A stretch of DNA of 38,542 nt, from positions 1 through 38,542 of the forward strand of contig CAIQPS010000146.1 in assembly GCA_903873715.1 (NCBI GenBank), in the 5' to 3' direction. The stretch is from an uncultured Actinomycetes bacterium (GTDB lineage Bacteria > Actinomycetota > Thermoleophilia > RBG-16-64-13). The notes beneath the pieces were generated by a model, which had not been told where the DNA came from, searched no databases, and worked only from the letters and a program-made list of their open reading frames with translations. Numbering within the stretch: position 1 is the stretch's first letter; each line of letters opens with the position of its first letter. Shown one piece after another: positions 15,539 through 23,323 of this stretch. Position numbers and translations under genes: made by a program.

Positions 15539-15587
15539 GAACATCCATTGTTCAATAGAACGCTGCGCGACATTCCGAACACCGTTC
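15539..15587. promoter_or_regulatory. Cluster of GAAC/GTTC palindromes, likely TetR operator
   Basis: GAACA-TCCAT-TGTTC (15539-15553), GTTC-AATA-GAAC (15550-15561) and GAAC-ACC-GTTC (15577-15587) overlap or follow closely in the region between the leftward TetR gene and the rightward membrane-protein gene. Dyads like these directly upstream of a TetR gene are typical of autoregulatory operators. No confident promoter hexamers were identified. Confidence 0.5.
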
Positions 15588-15703
15588 TGAAAGCAATGAT
15601 ACCCCTTGGTAACGGATATCGACCTGAAAGCTTCCTTAAAGAAGACAGCGGGCGCTATCATGGCGCGCGACCACATCCGCCGATAGCCTCTAGGGAGGAT
15701 TCG

Positions 15704-16162
15704 ATGAGGGCAGGACGCTCAGCGCGACGACCCGGTTCCGCGATGGTCCAACTCGTCTTGGCCGGACTGCAAGCGGCCGGCGCCATCGGGGGAGGCATCG
15801 GGCTCGTCCGGGACCCGGTCAAGAACATCGGGATGCCTGTGAGTCTGCTGGAGGGGACCCCGTTCAAGGACTACCTCATCCCGGGACTGATCCTGTTGAT
15901 CGTCGTGGGCCTGTTCTCGTTGCTGGTGTTCGTGGGGCTGCTGCTCAAGTGGAGGGCGGCCTGGTGGCTGTCGCTCGCCTCGGGCGGGGGGCAGATGATC
16001 TGGATCGTCACCGAGGGCGTCCTGCTCGGCTACCTGTCGGGCGCGGGCATCGGACTGCAGATAGTCTTCGGCCTCGTCGGGCTCGGTGTGGTGGTGACGG
16101 CACTGCTGCCGGCGGTCCGGCGGTACTACGGCATCGGGCGCTGGGCGGCCACCCGGCGCTGA
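15704..16162 (+). CDS. Four-helix membrane protein, unknown function
   Basis: 152 residues. Four hydrophobic helices are visible (roughly 13-33, 60-82, 86-108 and 112-134), with basic ends that place both termini in the cytoplasm. The ATG has AGGGAGG at 15692-15698. I do not recognise a family or motif. It is divergent from the TetR-MMPL pair across a 205-base region with palindromes, so it could belong to the same regulon, and it runs head-on into hydE with only three bases between the stops. Confidence 0.75.
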   Translation: MRAGRSARRPGSAMVQLVLAGLQAAGAIGGGIGLVRDPVKNIGMPVSLLEGTPFKDYLIPGLILLIVVGLFSLLVFVGLLLKWRAAWWLSLASGGGQMIWIVTEGVLLGYLSGAGIGLQIVFGLVGLGVVVTALLPAVRRYYGIGRWAATRR

Positions 16163-16165
16163 GGG

Positions 16166-17311
16166 CTACCCGGCGCGGCGCCGGCCACCGGGCCCGGACC
16201 CAGCGCTCCGGCCTATCGATTCGATGCGTCCTACGAGGCGGCCCCGGCCCATATCGGCGGTCTCGTTGATGCAGGCCTTGTCCGGGTAGATCTCGTACAG
16301 CACGCGGTACTTGGGCGGGGTGAGGTTCGGCATGACGATGTTGGCGCCCCGCTGCAGGCCCAGTTCCCGGCCGGATTCCTTGTTGATGGTGGCGAGCGCT
16401 GTGGTGCTGGGGATGTTGGCTTCGGGGCAGACCATCCGGGTGACGGCCACCGCGCGGTAGACCATGAGTTCGTCGTTGGGGACCTGGTCCGTCGGCGGCG
16501 GGGCCGAGCCGCCGCTGCCGAGCGGGGTCCCGGGGTGTGGGATGTAGGGGCCGATGCCGATCATGTCTAGGTCCAAGGCGCGGAAGGTCTCAATGTCCCG
16601 GGCGACGGTCTCGTATGTCTGCCCGGGGATGCCCACCATGATGCCGCTGCCTATCTCGTAGCCCATGTCGCGGAGATGGCGCAGCAGGTCCAGCCGGTCG
16701 TTGGGGTGCGAATCGCCGCGCCGGCCGGGGCCGGGCGGGTGGATGCGCCTGTAGAGAGCCGGGTCGGAGGTCTCGAAGCGGACGAGATAGCGGTCGGCCC
16801 CGGCCTCCCGCCAGGCCCGCACGTCCTCCAGGGAGCGCTCGCCCAGGCTGAGCGTCACCGCAAGCCCCGTCTCCGCCTTGATGCGGCGCACCACCCCGGA
16901 GATGAACTCGCGGGTGAGCCCCGGGTCCTCGCCGGCCTGGAGCACGGTGGTGCCCCAGCCGTAGGCCAGAGCCTCGCGCGCGCAACCGACGATCTCGTCC
17001 TCGGTCATGCGGTAGCGGTCGACGGACGTGTTGCCGCCGCGGATGCCGCAGTAGCCGCACAGGCGCACGCAGTGGTTGGAGATCTCCACGAGACCGCGGA
17101 GGTGCACCTGGTCGCCGACGTGCTCGCGGCGGACGGTGTCGGCCTGTTCCCACAGGTCTTCCAGGCGCGCCGGGTCGGTCTCGCGAAGCCGACGCAGGAT
17201 CTCCTCGTGACTGAGGAGGGTGACGGGCGGGGCAGCCACCGGGGGGACCGGCCCGGCGACCTGGACGGCTGCCGCGGCGGCCGGCGCTGCGCCGCACGCC
17301 GGCGCAGTCAT
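16166..17311 (-). CDS. hydE: [FeFe]-hydrogenase maturase HydE (radical SAM)
   Basis: 381 residues. HydE is a radical SAM enzyme that acts on the HydG-made Fe(CO)2CN-cysteine complex on the way to the diiron subcluster of the H-cluster. The SAM cluster motif is CVRLCGYC (C81, C85, C88). GVVRRIK, TLSLGE and the Gly-rich IGSGIMVGIPGQT are in the expected places, and the C-terminus ends in an Arg/Gly-rich tail. The first 30 residues are Ala/Pro-rich and not part of the barrel. The ATG overlaps the hydF stop by one base; a longer open frame to 17626 only shadows hydF. It is the last gene of the operon hydG-aspA-hydF-hydE. Confidence 0.96.
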   Translation of the reverse strand: MTAPACGAAPAAAAAVQVAGPVPPVAAPPVTLLSHEEILRRLRETDPARLEDLWEQADTVRREHVGDQVHLRGLVEISNHCVRLCGYCGIRGGNTSVDRYRMTEDEIVGCAREALAYGWGTTVLQAGEDPGLTREFISGVVRRIKAETGLAVTLSLGERSLEDVRAWREAGADRYLVRFETSDPALYRRIHPPGPGRRGDSHPNDRLDLLRHLRDMGYEIGSGIMVGIPGQTYETVARDIETFRALDLDMIGIGPYIPHPGTPLGSGGSAPPPTDQVPNDELMVYRAVAVTRMVCPEANIPSTTALATINKESGRELGLQRGANIVMPNLTPPKYRVLYEIYPDKACINETADMGRGRLVGRIESIGRSAGSGPGGRRRAG

Positions 17312-18693
17312 CAGCGGCCTCCCGCCATGCCGAGCGGCCTGATGGCCGGAGCGCGGCCCGTGGCTGCGCGCACGATGTCGAGCGCCGCCGGGAAGGGCTG
17401 CAGAGCCCGCTCGAAGATGCCGAGGCTGTAGGCGATCGACAGGCCGTAGTTGGTGACCGGCACACCGGCCTGCTTGCACCGCAGGATGCGGGTGAGCATC
17501 GCCCGGCGGTTGGCCGTGCAGGCCCCACAATGGATGACCGCGCTGTAGCCGGACAGATCCTCGGGGAAGTCGTGCCCCTGCACCATGTCGACCTCGAGCT
17601 TGCCGCCCACGTACTGGTTGAGCCACCGCGGGATCTTCACCCGCCCGATGTCGTCGGCGATGGGATGGTGGCTACACGACTCGGCGATGAGGATGCGGTC
17701 GCCGGGCCGCAGGTTCTCGAGCGCCAGCGCTCCTTCCACCTGGGCGGTCAGGTCGCCTTTGAACCGGGCGAACAGGATTGAGAAGCTGGTCATGGGGATG
17801 TCCGGCGGAGTGTCCGCCGCCACTTTGAGGAAGGCCTGGGAATCGGTGACCACCAGCTTGGGCGGCGTGTTGAGGCGCGCGAGAGCCGTGCGCAGTTCCC
17901 GCTCCTTGACCACCAGCGCCATGGCATCGGCGTCGAGCAGGTCGCGGATGGACTGCACCTGCGGCAGGATGAGCCGGCCGCGCGGAGCTTCCTTGTCGAC
18001 CGGTACCACCAGCACCGCGAGGCCGTCGGGGCCCACCAGGTCGGAGAGGATGGCCGGGTTCTCGATGAAGTGCTCCGGCGCGCTCTGCAGCAGCGCCTCC
18101 CGCACGTCGAGGATGCCTTCGCGGCGAAGGGCCGAGACCGCCACCGTCTTGACCTTGGCCGCGGCAAGAGCCGCGGCGGCAGCCGCAGGCACCGCGGCCT
18201 TCCCGTCGATGGTGTCGATCTTGTTGAAGACGGCCACGGCCGGGATGCCGCGCCCGCTCAGTTCGGCAAGGATCTGCTCCTCGAAGTCGCCCCACTCCGC
18301 CGCTTCGGTCACGATCACGCCGAGGTCGGTGCGATCGAAGACCTGGAGCGTCCGGCGGGCCCGCAACTCGCCCAGGGCGCCCACGTCGTCCAGACCGGCC
18401 GTGTCGATGAACAGCACCGGGCCGAGGGGCAACAGCTCCATGGGCTTCTCCACCGGGTCGGTGGTCGTCCCCGCCTGCTCCGACACGATGGACACGTCCT
18501 GCCGGGTGATGGCGTTGAGCAGGCTGGACTTGCCGACGTTGCGCCGGCCGAAGAAGGCGATGTGCAGGCGCATGCCCCGCGGGGTGTCGTTGAGGCCGCC
18601 GGCGAAGCCGGCGCCGGGGGTGACCGCCGAGGCTGGGGCGGCGAAGCCGCCGGTGGGCGCGGCGCCTCGGCCCGCGCCGGGGGTCATGCTCAT
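17311..18693 (-). CDS. hydF: [FeFe]-hydrogenase maturase HydF (GTPase scaffold)
   Basis: 460 residues. HydF is the GTPase and scaffold that carries the diiron subcluster precursor and delivers it to HydA. The GTPase domain has GRRNVGKSS (49-57), the switch TTTDPVEK, DTAGLDD and NKID. The C-terminal cluster site is C340-S-H342 with HCGAC (C389, C392), matching the family's CxH...HCxxC pattern. The first 40 residues are a low-complexity Gly/Ala/Pro head not usual for HydF. The start overlaps the aspA stop as ATGA (18690-18693). Confidence 0.96.
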   Translation of the reverse strand: MSMTPGAGRGAAPTGGFAAPASAVTPGAGFAGGLNDTPRGMRLHIAFFGRRNVGKSSLLNAITRQDVSIVSEQAGTTTDPVEKPMELLPLGPVLFIDTAGLDDVGALGELRARRTLQVFDRTDLGVIVTEAAEWGDFEEQILAELSGRGIPAVAVFNKIDTIDGKAAVPAAAAAALAAAKVKTVAVSALRREGILDVREALLQSAPEHFIENPAILSDLVGPDGLAVLVVPVDKEAPRGRLILPQVQSIRDLLDADAMALVVKERELRTALARLNTPPKLVVTDSQAFLKVAADTPPDIPMTSFSILFARFKGDLTAQVEGALALENLRPGDRILIAESCSHHPIADDIGRVKIPRWLNQYVGGKLEVDMVQGHDFPEDLSGYSAVIHCGACTANRRAMLTRILRCKQAGVPVTNYGLSIAYSLGIFERALQPFPAALDIVRAATGRAPAIRPLGMAGGR

Positions 18694-20228
18694 AGCGTGT
18701 CCGTCCTCCCTCCGGCCGGGGTGCGGCCGGGAGCGATGTCGGGGCTGCCCAGGCGGGTGACCGCCTCGGGCGAAAGAAGCTGGTCGACCTCGGCCTCGGT
18801 GAGGATGCCGTCGTCCACGACGGTCGCCCGGATGGTCCGGCCCGTCTCCAGCGCACGGGCGGCCACGGCCGCCGCGCCCTCGTAGCCGAGCGCCGGCAGG
18901 AGCGCCGTCACGCTCGCGGTCGAGGACTCGACCTGGGCGCGGCAGCGAGCCTCGTCCACGGTGATGCCCTCCACGCAGTGCCGCCGCAGGATGTCGCAGG
19001 CCCCACTCAGCAGCCGGATGGACTCGAGCAGACAGTCGGCGATGAGCGGCAGGTAGGGGTTCAGGTCCAGCGATCCGCCGGCCGCGGCGGCGGCTATCGC
19101 CTGGTCGTACGCCATCACCATCATGGCCGCCTGGGCGACGGCCTCCGGGATCACCGGGTTGACCTTCCCCGGCATGATGCTTGAACCGGCCTGCCGCTGC
19201 GGCAGCCGGATCTCGCCGAAGCCGGCTTCCGGCCCCGAGGAGAGCAGGCGCAGGTCGTTGGATATCTTGAGCAGGGTGGCGGCGCAGGCCTTGAGGATGC
19301 CCGACACCTCCACGAACACGTCTGCGTTCTGCGTTGCTTCCACCAGGTTCTCCGCCCGGGCGAAGCCGATGCCGGTGAGCTCCCGCAGGGTATCGACCAC
19401 GCGGAAGATGAACTGCCGCGGCGCCGCCAACCCGGTCCCGATGGCGGTGCCTCCCAGGTTGACCACCCGCAGCCGTTCCTCGCATTTGTAGACCCGCCAG
19501 CGGTCCCGGCTGAGGGCCTCCGCGTAAGCGCCCATCTCGCGTCCGAGGGTGGTGAGCACCGCGTCCTGCATCTCCGTGCGCGCGACCTTCACCACGTGGG
19601 CGTACTTCTGTTCCAAAGCCTGGAACGCTTCCTGCAGGGCCACGAGCCGGTCCTCGAGCGCGTGGAGCAGGAGGATGGCCGCCAGCCGCAGGGCCGTCGG
19701 ATACGTGTCGTTGGTGGATTGATGCAGGTTGATGTCGTCGAGAGGCGAGATCTGGCCGTAGGAGCCGGGGGCGCTGCCGCGGAGCTGCAGCGCGCGGTTC
19801 GCCAGCACCTCGTTGACGTTCATGTTGGTGCTCGTCCCGGCCGCACCCTGAAGGCGGTCGACCAGCACGTGCTCCGTAAGCCGGCCCTCGGCCATCTCCC
19901 GGCAGGCCGCCTCGATGGCGTCCGCCTTCTCCGGTTCCTCGGCCCATGCGCCGAGCGCACGGTTGGTGAGCGCGCAGGCGAGCTTGACGGCGCCGTATGC
20001 GGCGACCAGTTCGGCGTGCACCGGCCTTCCGGCCAGGGGGAAGTTCGCGAGGGCCCGGACCGTGTGGATGCCGTACAGGGCGTCCGCCGGCACCTCCTGG
20101 AAGCCGAGCAGGTCGCGCTCCAGGCGGAAGCCGGGCGCGGCGCCGGCAGGCGCCGGGGGGAAAGCGCCTACCGGTGCCGCGCCGTCGCTGCGGCCTCCGC
20201 TCGCGTCCTGCCTGCTAGCAGAAGACAT
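18690..20228 (-). CDS. aspA: Aspartate ammonia-lyase
   Basis: 512 residues. It converts aspartate to fumarate and ammonia. The superfamily signature GSSIMPGKVNP is near residue 350, followed by VIPEAV, as in aspartases rather than class II fumarases. The N-terminal RLERDLLGFQEVPADALYGIHT block and TSTNMNVNEVLANRA also favour aspartase. The first 33 residues are Ala/Pro/Gly-rich and extra. The ATG at 20228 lies 14 bases inside the end of hydG, and the end overlaps hydF, so the gene is an integral part of the maturation operon. Ammonia for the azadithiolate nitrogen is a plausible job, which is an inference from position. Confidence 0.92.
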   Translation of the reverse strand: MSSASRQDASGGRSDGAAPVGAFPPAPAGAAPGFRLERDLLGFQEVPADALYGIHTVRALANFPLAGRPVHAELVAAYGAVKLACALTNRALGAWAEEPEKADAIEAACREMAEGRLTEHVLVDRLQGAAGTSTNMNVNEVLANRALQLRGSAPGSYGQISPLDDINLHQSTNDTYPTALRLAAILLLHALEDRLVALQEAFQALEQKYAHVVKVARTEMQDAVLTTLGREMGAYAEALSRDRWRVYKCEERLRVVNLGGTAIGTGLAAPRQFIFRVVDTLRELTGIGFARAENLVEATQNADVFVEVSGILKACAATLLKISNDLRLLSSGPEAGFGEIRLPQRQAGSSIMPGKVNPVIPEAVAQAAMMVMAYDQAIAAAAAGGSLDLNPYLPLIADCLLESIRLLSGACDILRRHCVEGITVDEARCRAQVESSTASVTALLPALGYEGAAAVAARALETGRTIRATVVDDGILTEAEVDQLLSPEAVTRLGSPDIAPGRTPAGGRTDTL

Positions 20229-22113
20229 CTCGTCTGCCCTCGCGCACCCGCGCGATCTGCCTTTCGGCCACCTGGCGCTCGAACGGGTCCATGGCTTCCA
20301 ACTCGGCCACGATGCGGGCCTCGCCGGCGGCACGCGTCCGCTCGGAAGCGAAATCCATCAGGTACTCCTCGAAGGTGGACAGGGCGTTGGGCTGGCACAT
20401 GTGCTTGATCTCGCCCGGTTTGGCCAGGTCCATGAAGTCGTGGCCGGTGCGGCCCAGGCGGTAGCAGGCGGTGCAGAACGACGGGGTGTAGCCCAGTTCG
20501 GCCACATCCCGCATGACCTCATCCAGCGACCGGTGGTCGCCCATCTGGAACTGCTGCGCCTCGAACTCCTCGTCGTCGGCGTAGCCGCCGGGGTTGGTGC
20601 GGCTGCCGCCGGAGATCTGCGACACGCCCAAGGCAAAGGTCTCGCGCCGGATGTTGGGCGTCTCCCGGGTGGACATGATGATGCCCGTGTACGGCACCGC
20701 CAGACGCAGGATGGCGACGATCTTGCGGAAGTCCACATCGGACACCGCGTAGGGCGGATGGCTGGCATAGTCGGAACCGACGGCCGGCTCCATCCGCGGG
20801 ACGCTCAGCGTGTGCGGACCGACCCCGTAGGCGTCCTCGAGGTGACGGATGTGCTGGAGCAGCGCCAGGATCTCGAAGCGCCAGTCGAACAGCCCGAACA
20901 GCACCCCGATGCCCACGTCGTCCACGCCGGCCTGCATGGCCCGGTCGGGCGCGGTGATGCGGTAGTCGTAGTCCTTCTTCTTGCCGGCCACGTGCATCCG
21001 GGCGTAGGTGTCGCGGTGGTAGGTCTCCTGGAAGATCTGGTACGTCCCGATGCCGGTGGCCTTCAGCTGCTTGAACTCCTCGACGGTCAGGGGCGCGACG
21101 TTCACGTTCACCCGGCGGATCTCGCCTTTGGGCCGCTTCACCGCGTACACCGACTCGATGCTCTTGAGCACGTAGTCGAACCCTTCGCGCGGATACGACT
21201 CGCCCGCCACCAGCAGCACGCGCTTGTGGCCCTGGTCGATCAGCAGGCCTACCTCGTCCCGGATCTCTTCCTGGGTGAGTGCGCGGCGCTTGATCTCCTT
21301 GTTGCGGGCCCGGAAGGCGCAATAGAGACACTCGTTGCCGCACAGGTTGGAGATGTAGAGCGGCGCGAACATGACGATGCGGTTGCCGTATATCTGCTCT
21401 TTGACCTTGCGGGCCGTGGCGAACAGTTCGCCGAGCAGGTCGGGCTCGCTCACCTGGGCGAGAGCCGCCACTTCCTCTTCTTCCAGGCCCTTGAGCTCGA
21501 GGGCCTTGGTCAGCACCCTGCGCACGTAGTCCGCGTCGCGGCTCCTCGACTCCTGCAGCACCGCGAAGATACGTTCCTCGTCTATGGGGACCTTGCCGCC
21601 GTTGCGGCGCAATGTCTCCGCCTCGGCTTCGGCATCCGCCCCCGACGTCGCCTCGGCCGCGGCTTTCACCGGCCGGCGGTGGGCGTGCCGCGACACGAAC
21701 TCGGTGACCCGCTCCAGCGTGTCGCCGGCGATGGCATGCTCTACGGCGCATGCCTCCTGCTCGGCGTCGTCGCTTGGAAGACCGAGGATGTCGGAGAACA
21801 GGTGGATCAGCACCTGGTGACGGTCGAGCATCTCGTTGGCCACGCGCCAACCCTCGGCCGTCAGTTCGACGGCGCCGTAGCTCTCGTGCTCCACCAAGCC
21901 GCGTTTGGCCAACTGGGAGATGGCCTCCGAAGCCGAGGGGACTTTGACGCCCCGAGCGGCCGCGATGTCGGACATCTTGGCGCTGCCCTCGGCCAGCGAG
22001 AGCGAAGCGATGGTCTTGAGGTAGTCCTCCATGCGGGAGGTGAGATCGAGCGCGGCGGTCATCGGACCGTCGCCCGGATCAGGAACGCTCTGGGGGGTGA
22101 GTTCGGCGTTCAA
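20215..22113 (-). CDS. hydG: DtxR/MntR-type repressor fused to HydG (CO/CN-forming radical SAM maturase)
   Basis: 632 residues in one uninterrupted frame. Residues 28-143 are a complete DtxR/MntR module: MEDYLKTI, a winged helix (MSDIAAARGVKVPSASEAI, then LTAEG) and a dimerisation/metal part with RHQV and EACAVEH. D30, C122, E125 and H126 match the primary metal site of the family. After an Ala/Glu-rich linker (144-174) comes full HydG, which splits tyrosine to make CO and cyanide bound to iron. Its radical SAM cysteines are C258, C262 and C265 (CGNECLYC), and its C-terminal cluster is C547, C550 and C573 (C-x2-C-x22-C). I chose TTG 22113 because a perfect AGGAGG is seven bases upstream; ATG 22170 would overlap the promoter, and ATG 22062 has no good site but would still include both domains. 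Confidence 0.92.
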   Translation of the reverse strand: MNAELTPQSVPDPGDGPMTAALDLTSRMEDYLKTIASLSLAEGSAKMSDIAAARGVKVPSASEAISQLAKRGLVEHESYGAVELTAEGWRVANEMLDRHQVLIHLFSDILGLPSDDAEQEACAVEHAIAGDTLERVTEFVSRHAHRRPVKAAAEATSGADAEAEAETLRRNGGKVPIDEERIFAVLQESRSRDADYVRRVLTKALELKGLEEEEVAALAQVSEPDLLGELFATARKVKEQIYGNRIVMFAPLYISNLCGNECLYCAFRARNKEIKRRALTQEEIRDEVGLLIDQGHKRVLLVAGESYPREGFDYVLKSIESVYAVKRPKGEIRRVNVNVAPLTVEEFKQLKATGIGTYQIFQETYHRDTYARMHVAGKKKDYDYRITAPDRAMQAGVDDVGIGVLFGLFDWRFEILALLQHIRHLEDAYGVGPHTLSVPRMEPAVGSDYASHPPYAVSDVDFRKIVAILRLAVPYTGIIMSTRETPNIRRETFALGVSQISGGSRTNPGGYADDEEFEAQQFQMGDHRSLDEVMRDVAELGYTPSFCTACYRLGRTGHDFMDLAKPGEIKHMCQPNALSTFEEYLMDFASERTRAAGEARIVAELEAMDPFERQVAERQIARVREGRRDVFC

Positions 22114-22114
22114 G

Positions 22115-22143
22115 TTAGGGCCTCCTAAGTAAGGGTGCCCTAA
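22115..22143 (-). promoter_or_regulatory. Two tandem DtxR-type boxes over the hydG leader and ribosome binding site
   Basis: TTAGG-GCCT-CCTAA (22115-22128) is a perfect dyad and TAAGG-GTGC-CCTAA (22130-22143) an almost perfect one, separated by a single base. TTAGG/CCTAA half-sites are those of DtxR/IdeR operators (consensus TTAGGTTAGGCTAACCTAA), although the spacing here is shorter. Read on the minus strand, the proximal box contains the Shine-Dalgarno AGGAGG (22126-22121) for the TTG at 22113, and the distal box touches the -10. Confidence 0.7.
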
Positions 22144-22170
22144 GTTTACAGCAAGCTGTGAAACTTTCAA
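22143..22170 (-). promoter_or_regulatory. Probable promoter of the hydG-aspA-hydF-hydE operon
   Basis: On the minus strand TTGAAA (22170-22165) is followed after 16 bases by TAAACT (22148-22143), giving a leader of only about 23 bases. The -10 touches the distal DtxR-type box. TGTGAAACTTTCAACA (22157-22172, plus strand) overlaps the -35 and is a degraded Rex-like dyad: the left half is perfect and the right half matches three of five. Confidence 0.5.
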
Positions 22171-22312
22171 CAGATTAGATAGGCAGGTCGTGTATTTTTC
22201 GTGGAGCCGTCACCCGACCCCGCGCAGAGGGGTAGGCGAAGAGAAGAGTAGAATGACCTTCTGTGCCCATCCCGGCGCACTGCAAAGACCTCGAAGCGAG
22301 GATCGCCAGACG

Positions 22313-23323
22313 ATGACTGCCGAGAAATTCGATTACAGCCACGAAGAGAAACTCGAGCACTGCGAGGGCCGCCCCGTGGTGCTGTCCACCCACGGGCTGA
22401 CCAAGGACTTCAAGCACCTCAGGGCCGTCGACGGACTCGACCTCTCGGTCTGCAGAGGGGACGTGTTCGGCTTCCTCGGCCCCAACGGCAGCGGCAAGAC
22501 CACGACAATCCGCATGATCTTCGGACTCATCTACCCGACGAGCGGGTACGCGCAGGTACTCGACCATAAAGTGCCTGCAGATAGGCAAAAAGCGCTGCGG
22601 CATCTGGGCGGTTTCGTCGACGACCCCATGTTCTACGGCAACATGACCGCGCGGCGCAACCTCCGCATGTTGAGCCGCATCAACGGAGAGGTGAGCGAGG
22701 AGCGCATCTCCGAGGTGCTCGACATGGTCGGGCTGCTCGACCGAGGCAACAGCAAGGCCGGCGGGTTCTCCCACGGTATGCGGCAGCGCCTCGGTATCGC
22801 CCTGGCGCTCATCCACAAGCCGGACGTGATCGTGCTCGACGAGCCCACCAGCGGCCTCGACCCGCAGGGCATGAAAGACGTCCGCGAGCTCATCCGCCAG
22901 TTGGGCTCCGAGGGCATCACGATCTTCCTGTCGTCGCACCTGCTCCACGAGGTCGAACTGGTCTGCAACCGCGCCGTCATCCTCAACAAGGGCCGGGTGA
23001 TCGTCCAAGGACCGGTGTCAGAACTGCATCCTGCGAGCCATGCCGTGAAAGTCCTCACAGGCGACCAGGGCAAAGCGCTCGAGGTCATCAACAAGATGGC
23101 TGCCCCCGGAGGCGTCCGGGAAGACGAGGGATACATCATCGTCGAGTCGGGCGACGGGTTCGTCCCCGAGATGGTCCGGCGGCTCGTCGCCGACCAGATC
23201 GACATCCTGGCAGTCGTGCCGGCGGTGGAGCAAGGGCTCGAGGACATGTTCCTCGAACTCACCTCCGAGACCTCGGCCGCGGCGCCGCAACCTACCAAGA
23301 CTCGCAAAGGAGGCAGGCGATGA
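22313..23323 (+). CDS. ABC-2 exporter ATP-binding protein
   Basis: 336 residues. It has Walker A GPNGSGKTT, the signature FSHGMRQRLG, Walker B VIVLDEPTSGLDP and the switch His in SSHLLHEV. The layout is that of DrrA/CcmA-type exporter ATPases with a C-terminal regulatory extension, plus a 25-residue acidic head before the fold. ATG 22313 has GAGGAT upstream; longer in-frame starts exist. The end overlaps the permease start as ATGA. The transported substrate is unknown. It is divergent from hydG, so the DtxR-type boxes might also affect it. Confidence 0.93.
   Translation: MTAEKFDYSHEEKLEHCEGRPVVLSTHGLTKDFKHLRAVDGLDLSVCRGDVFGFLGPNGSGKTTTIRMIFGLIYPTSGYAQVLDHKVPADRQKALRHLGGFVDDPMFYGNMTARRNLRMLSRINGEVSEERISEVLDMVGLLDRGNSKAGGFSHGMRQRLGIALALIHKPDVIVLDEPTSGLDPQGMKDVRELIRQLGSEGITIFLSSHLLHEVELVCNRAVILNKGRVIVQGPVSELHPASHAVKVLTGDQGKALEVINKMAAPGGVREDEGYIIVESGDGFVPEMVRRLVADQIDILAVVPAVEQGLEDMFLELTSETSAAAPQPTKTRKGGRR

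Noticed and set aside
17312-17626. Apparent N-terminal extension of HydE
   Set aside because: It is a shadow of the hydF 3' end. The ATG at 17311 overlapping the hydF stop is the sensible start.
17311-19947. Apparent giant frame that would extend HydF at its N-terminus
   Set aside because: The added part reads through aspA in the wrong frame and is Gly/Arg-rich. HydF homology begins after the ATG at 18693, which overlaps the aspA stop as ATGA.
22062-22170. A separate dtxR gene followed by an independent hydG
   Set aside because: The frame runs from the metal-binding domain into HydG without a stop, frameshift or internal ribosome binding site that I can see near the linker (around residues 144-174).
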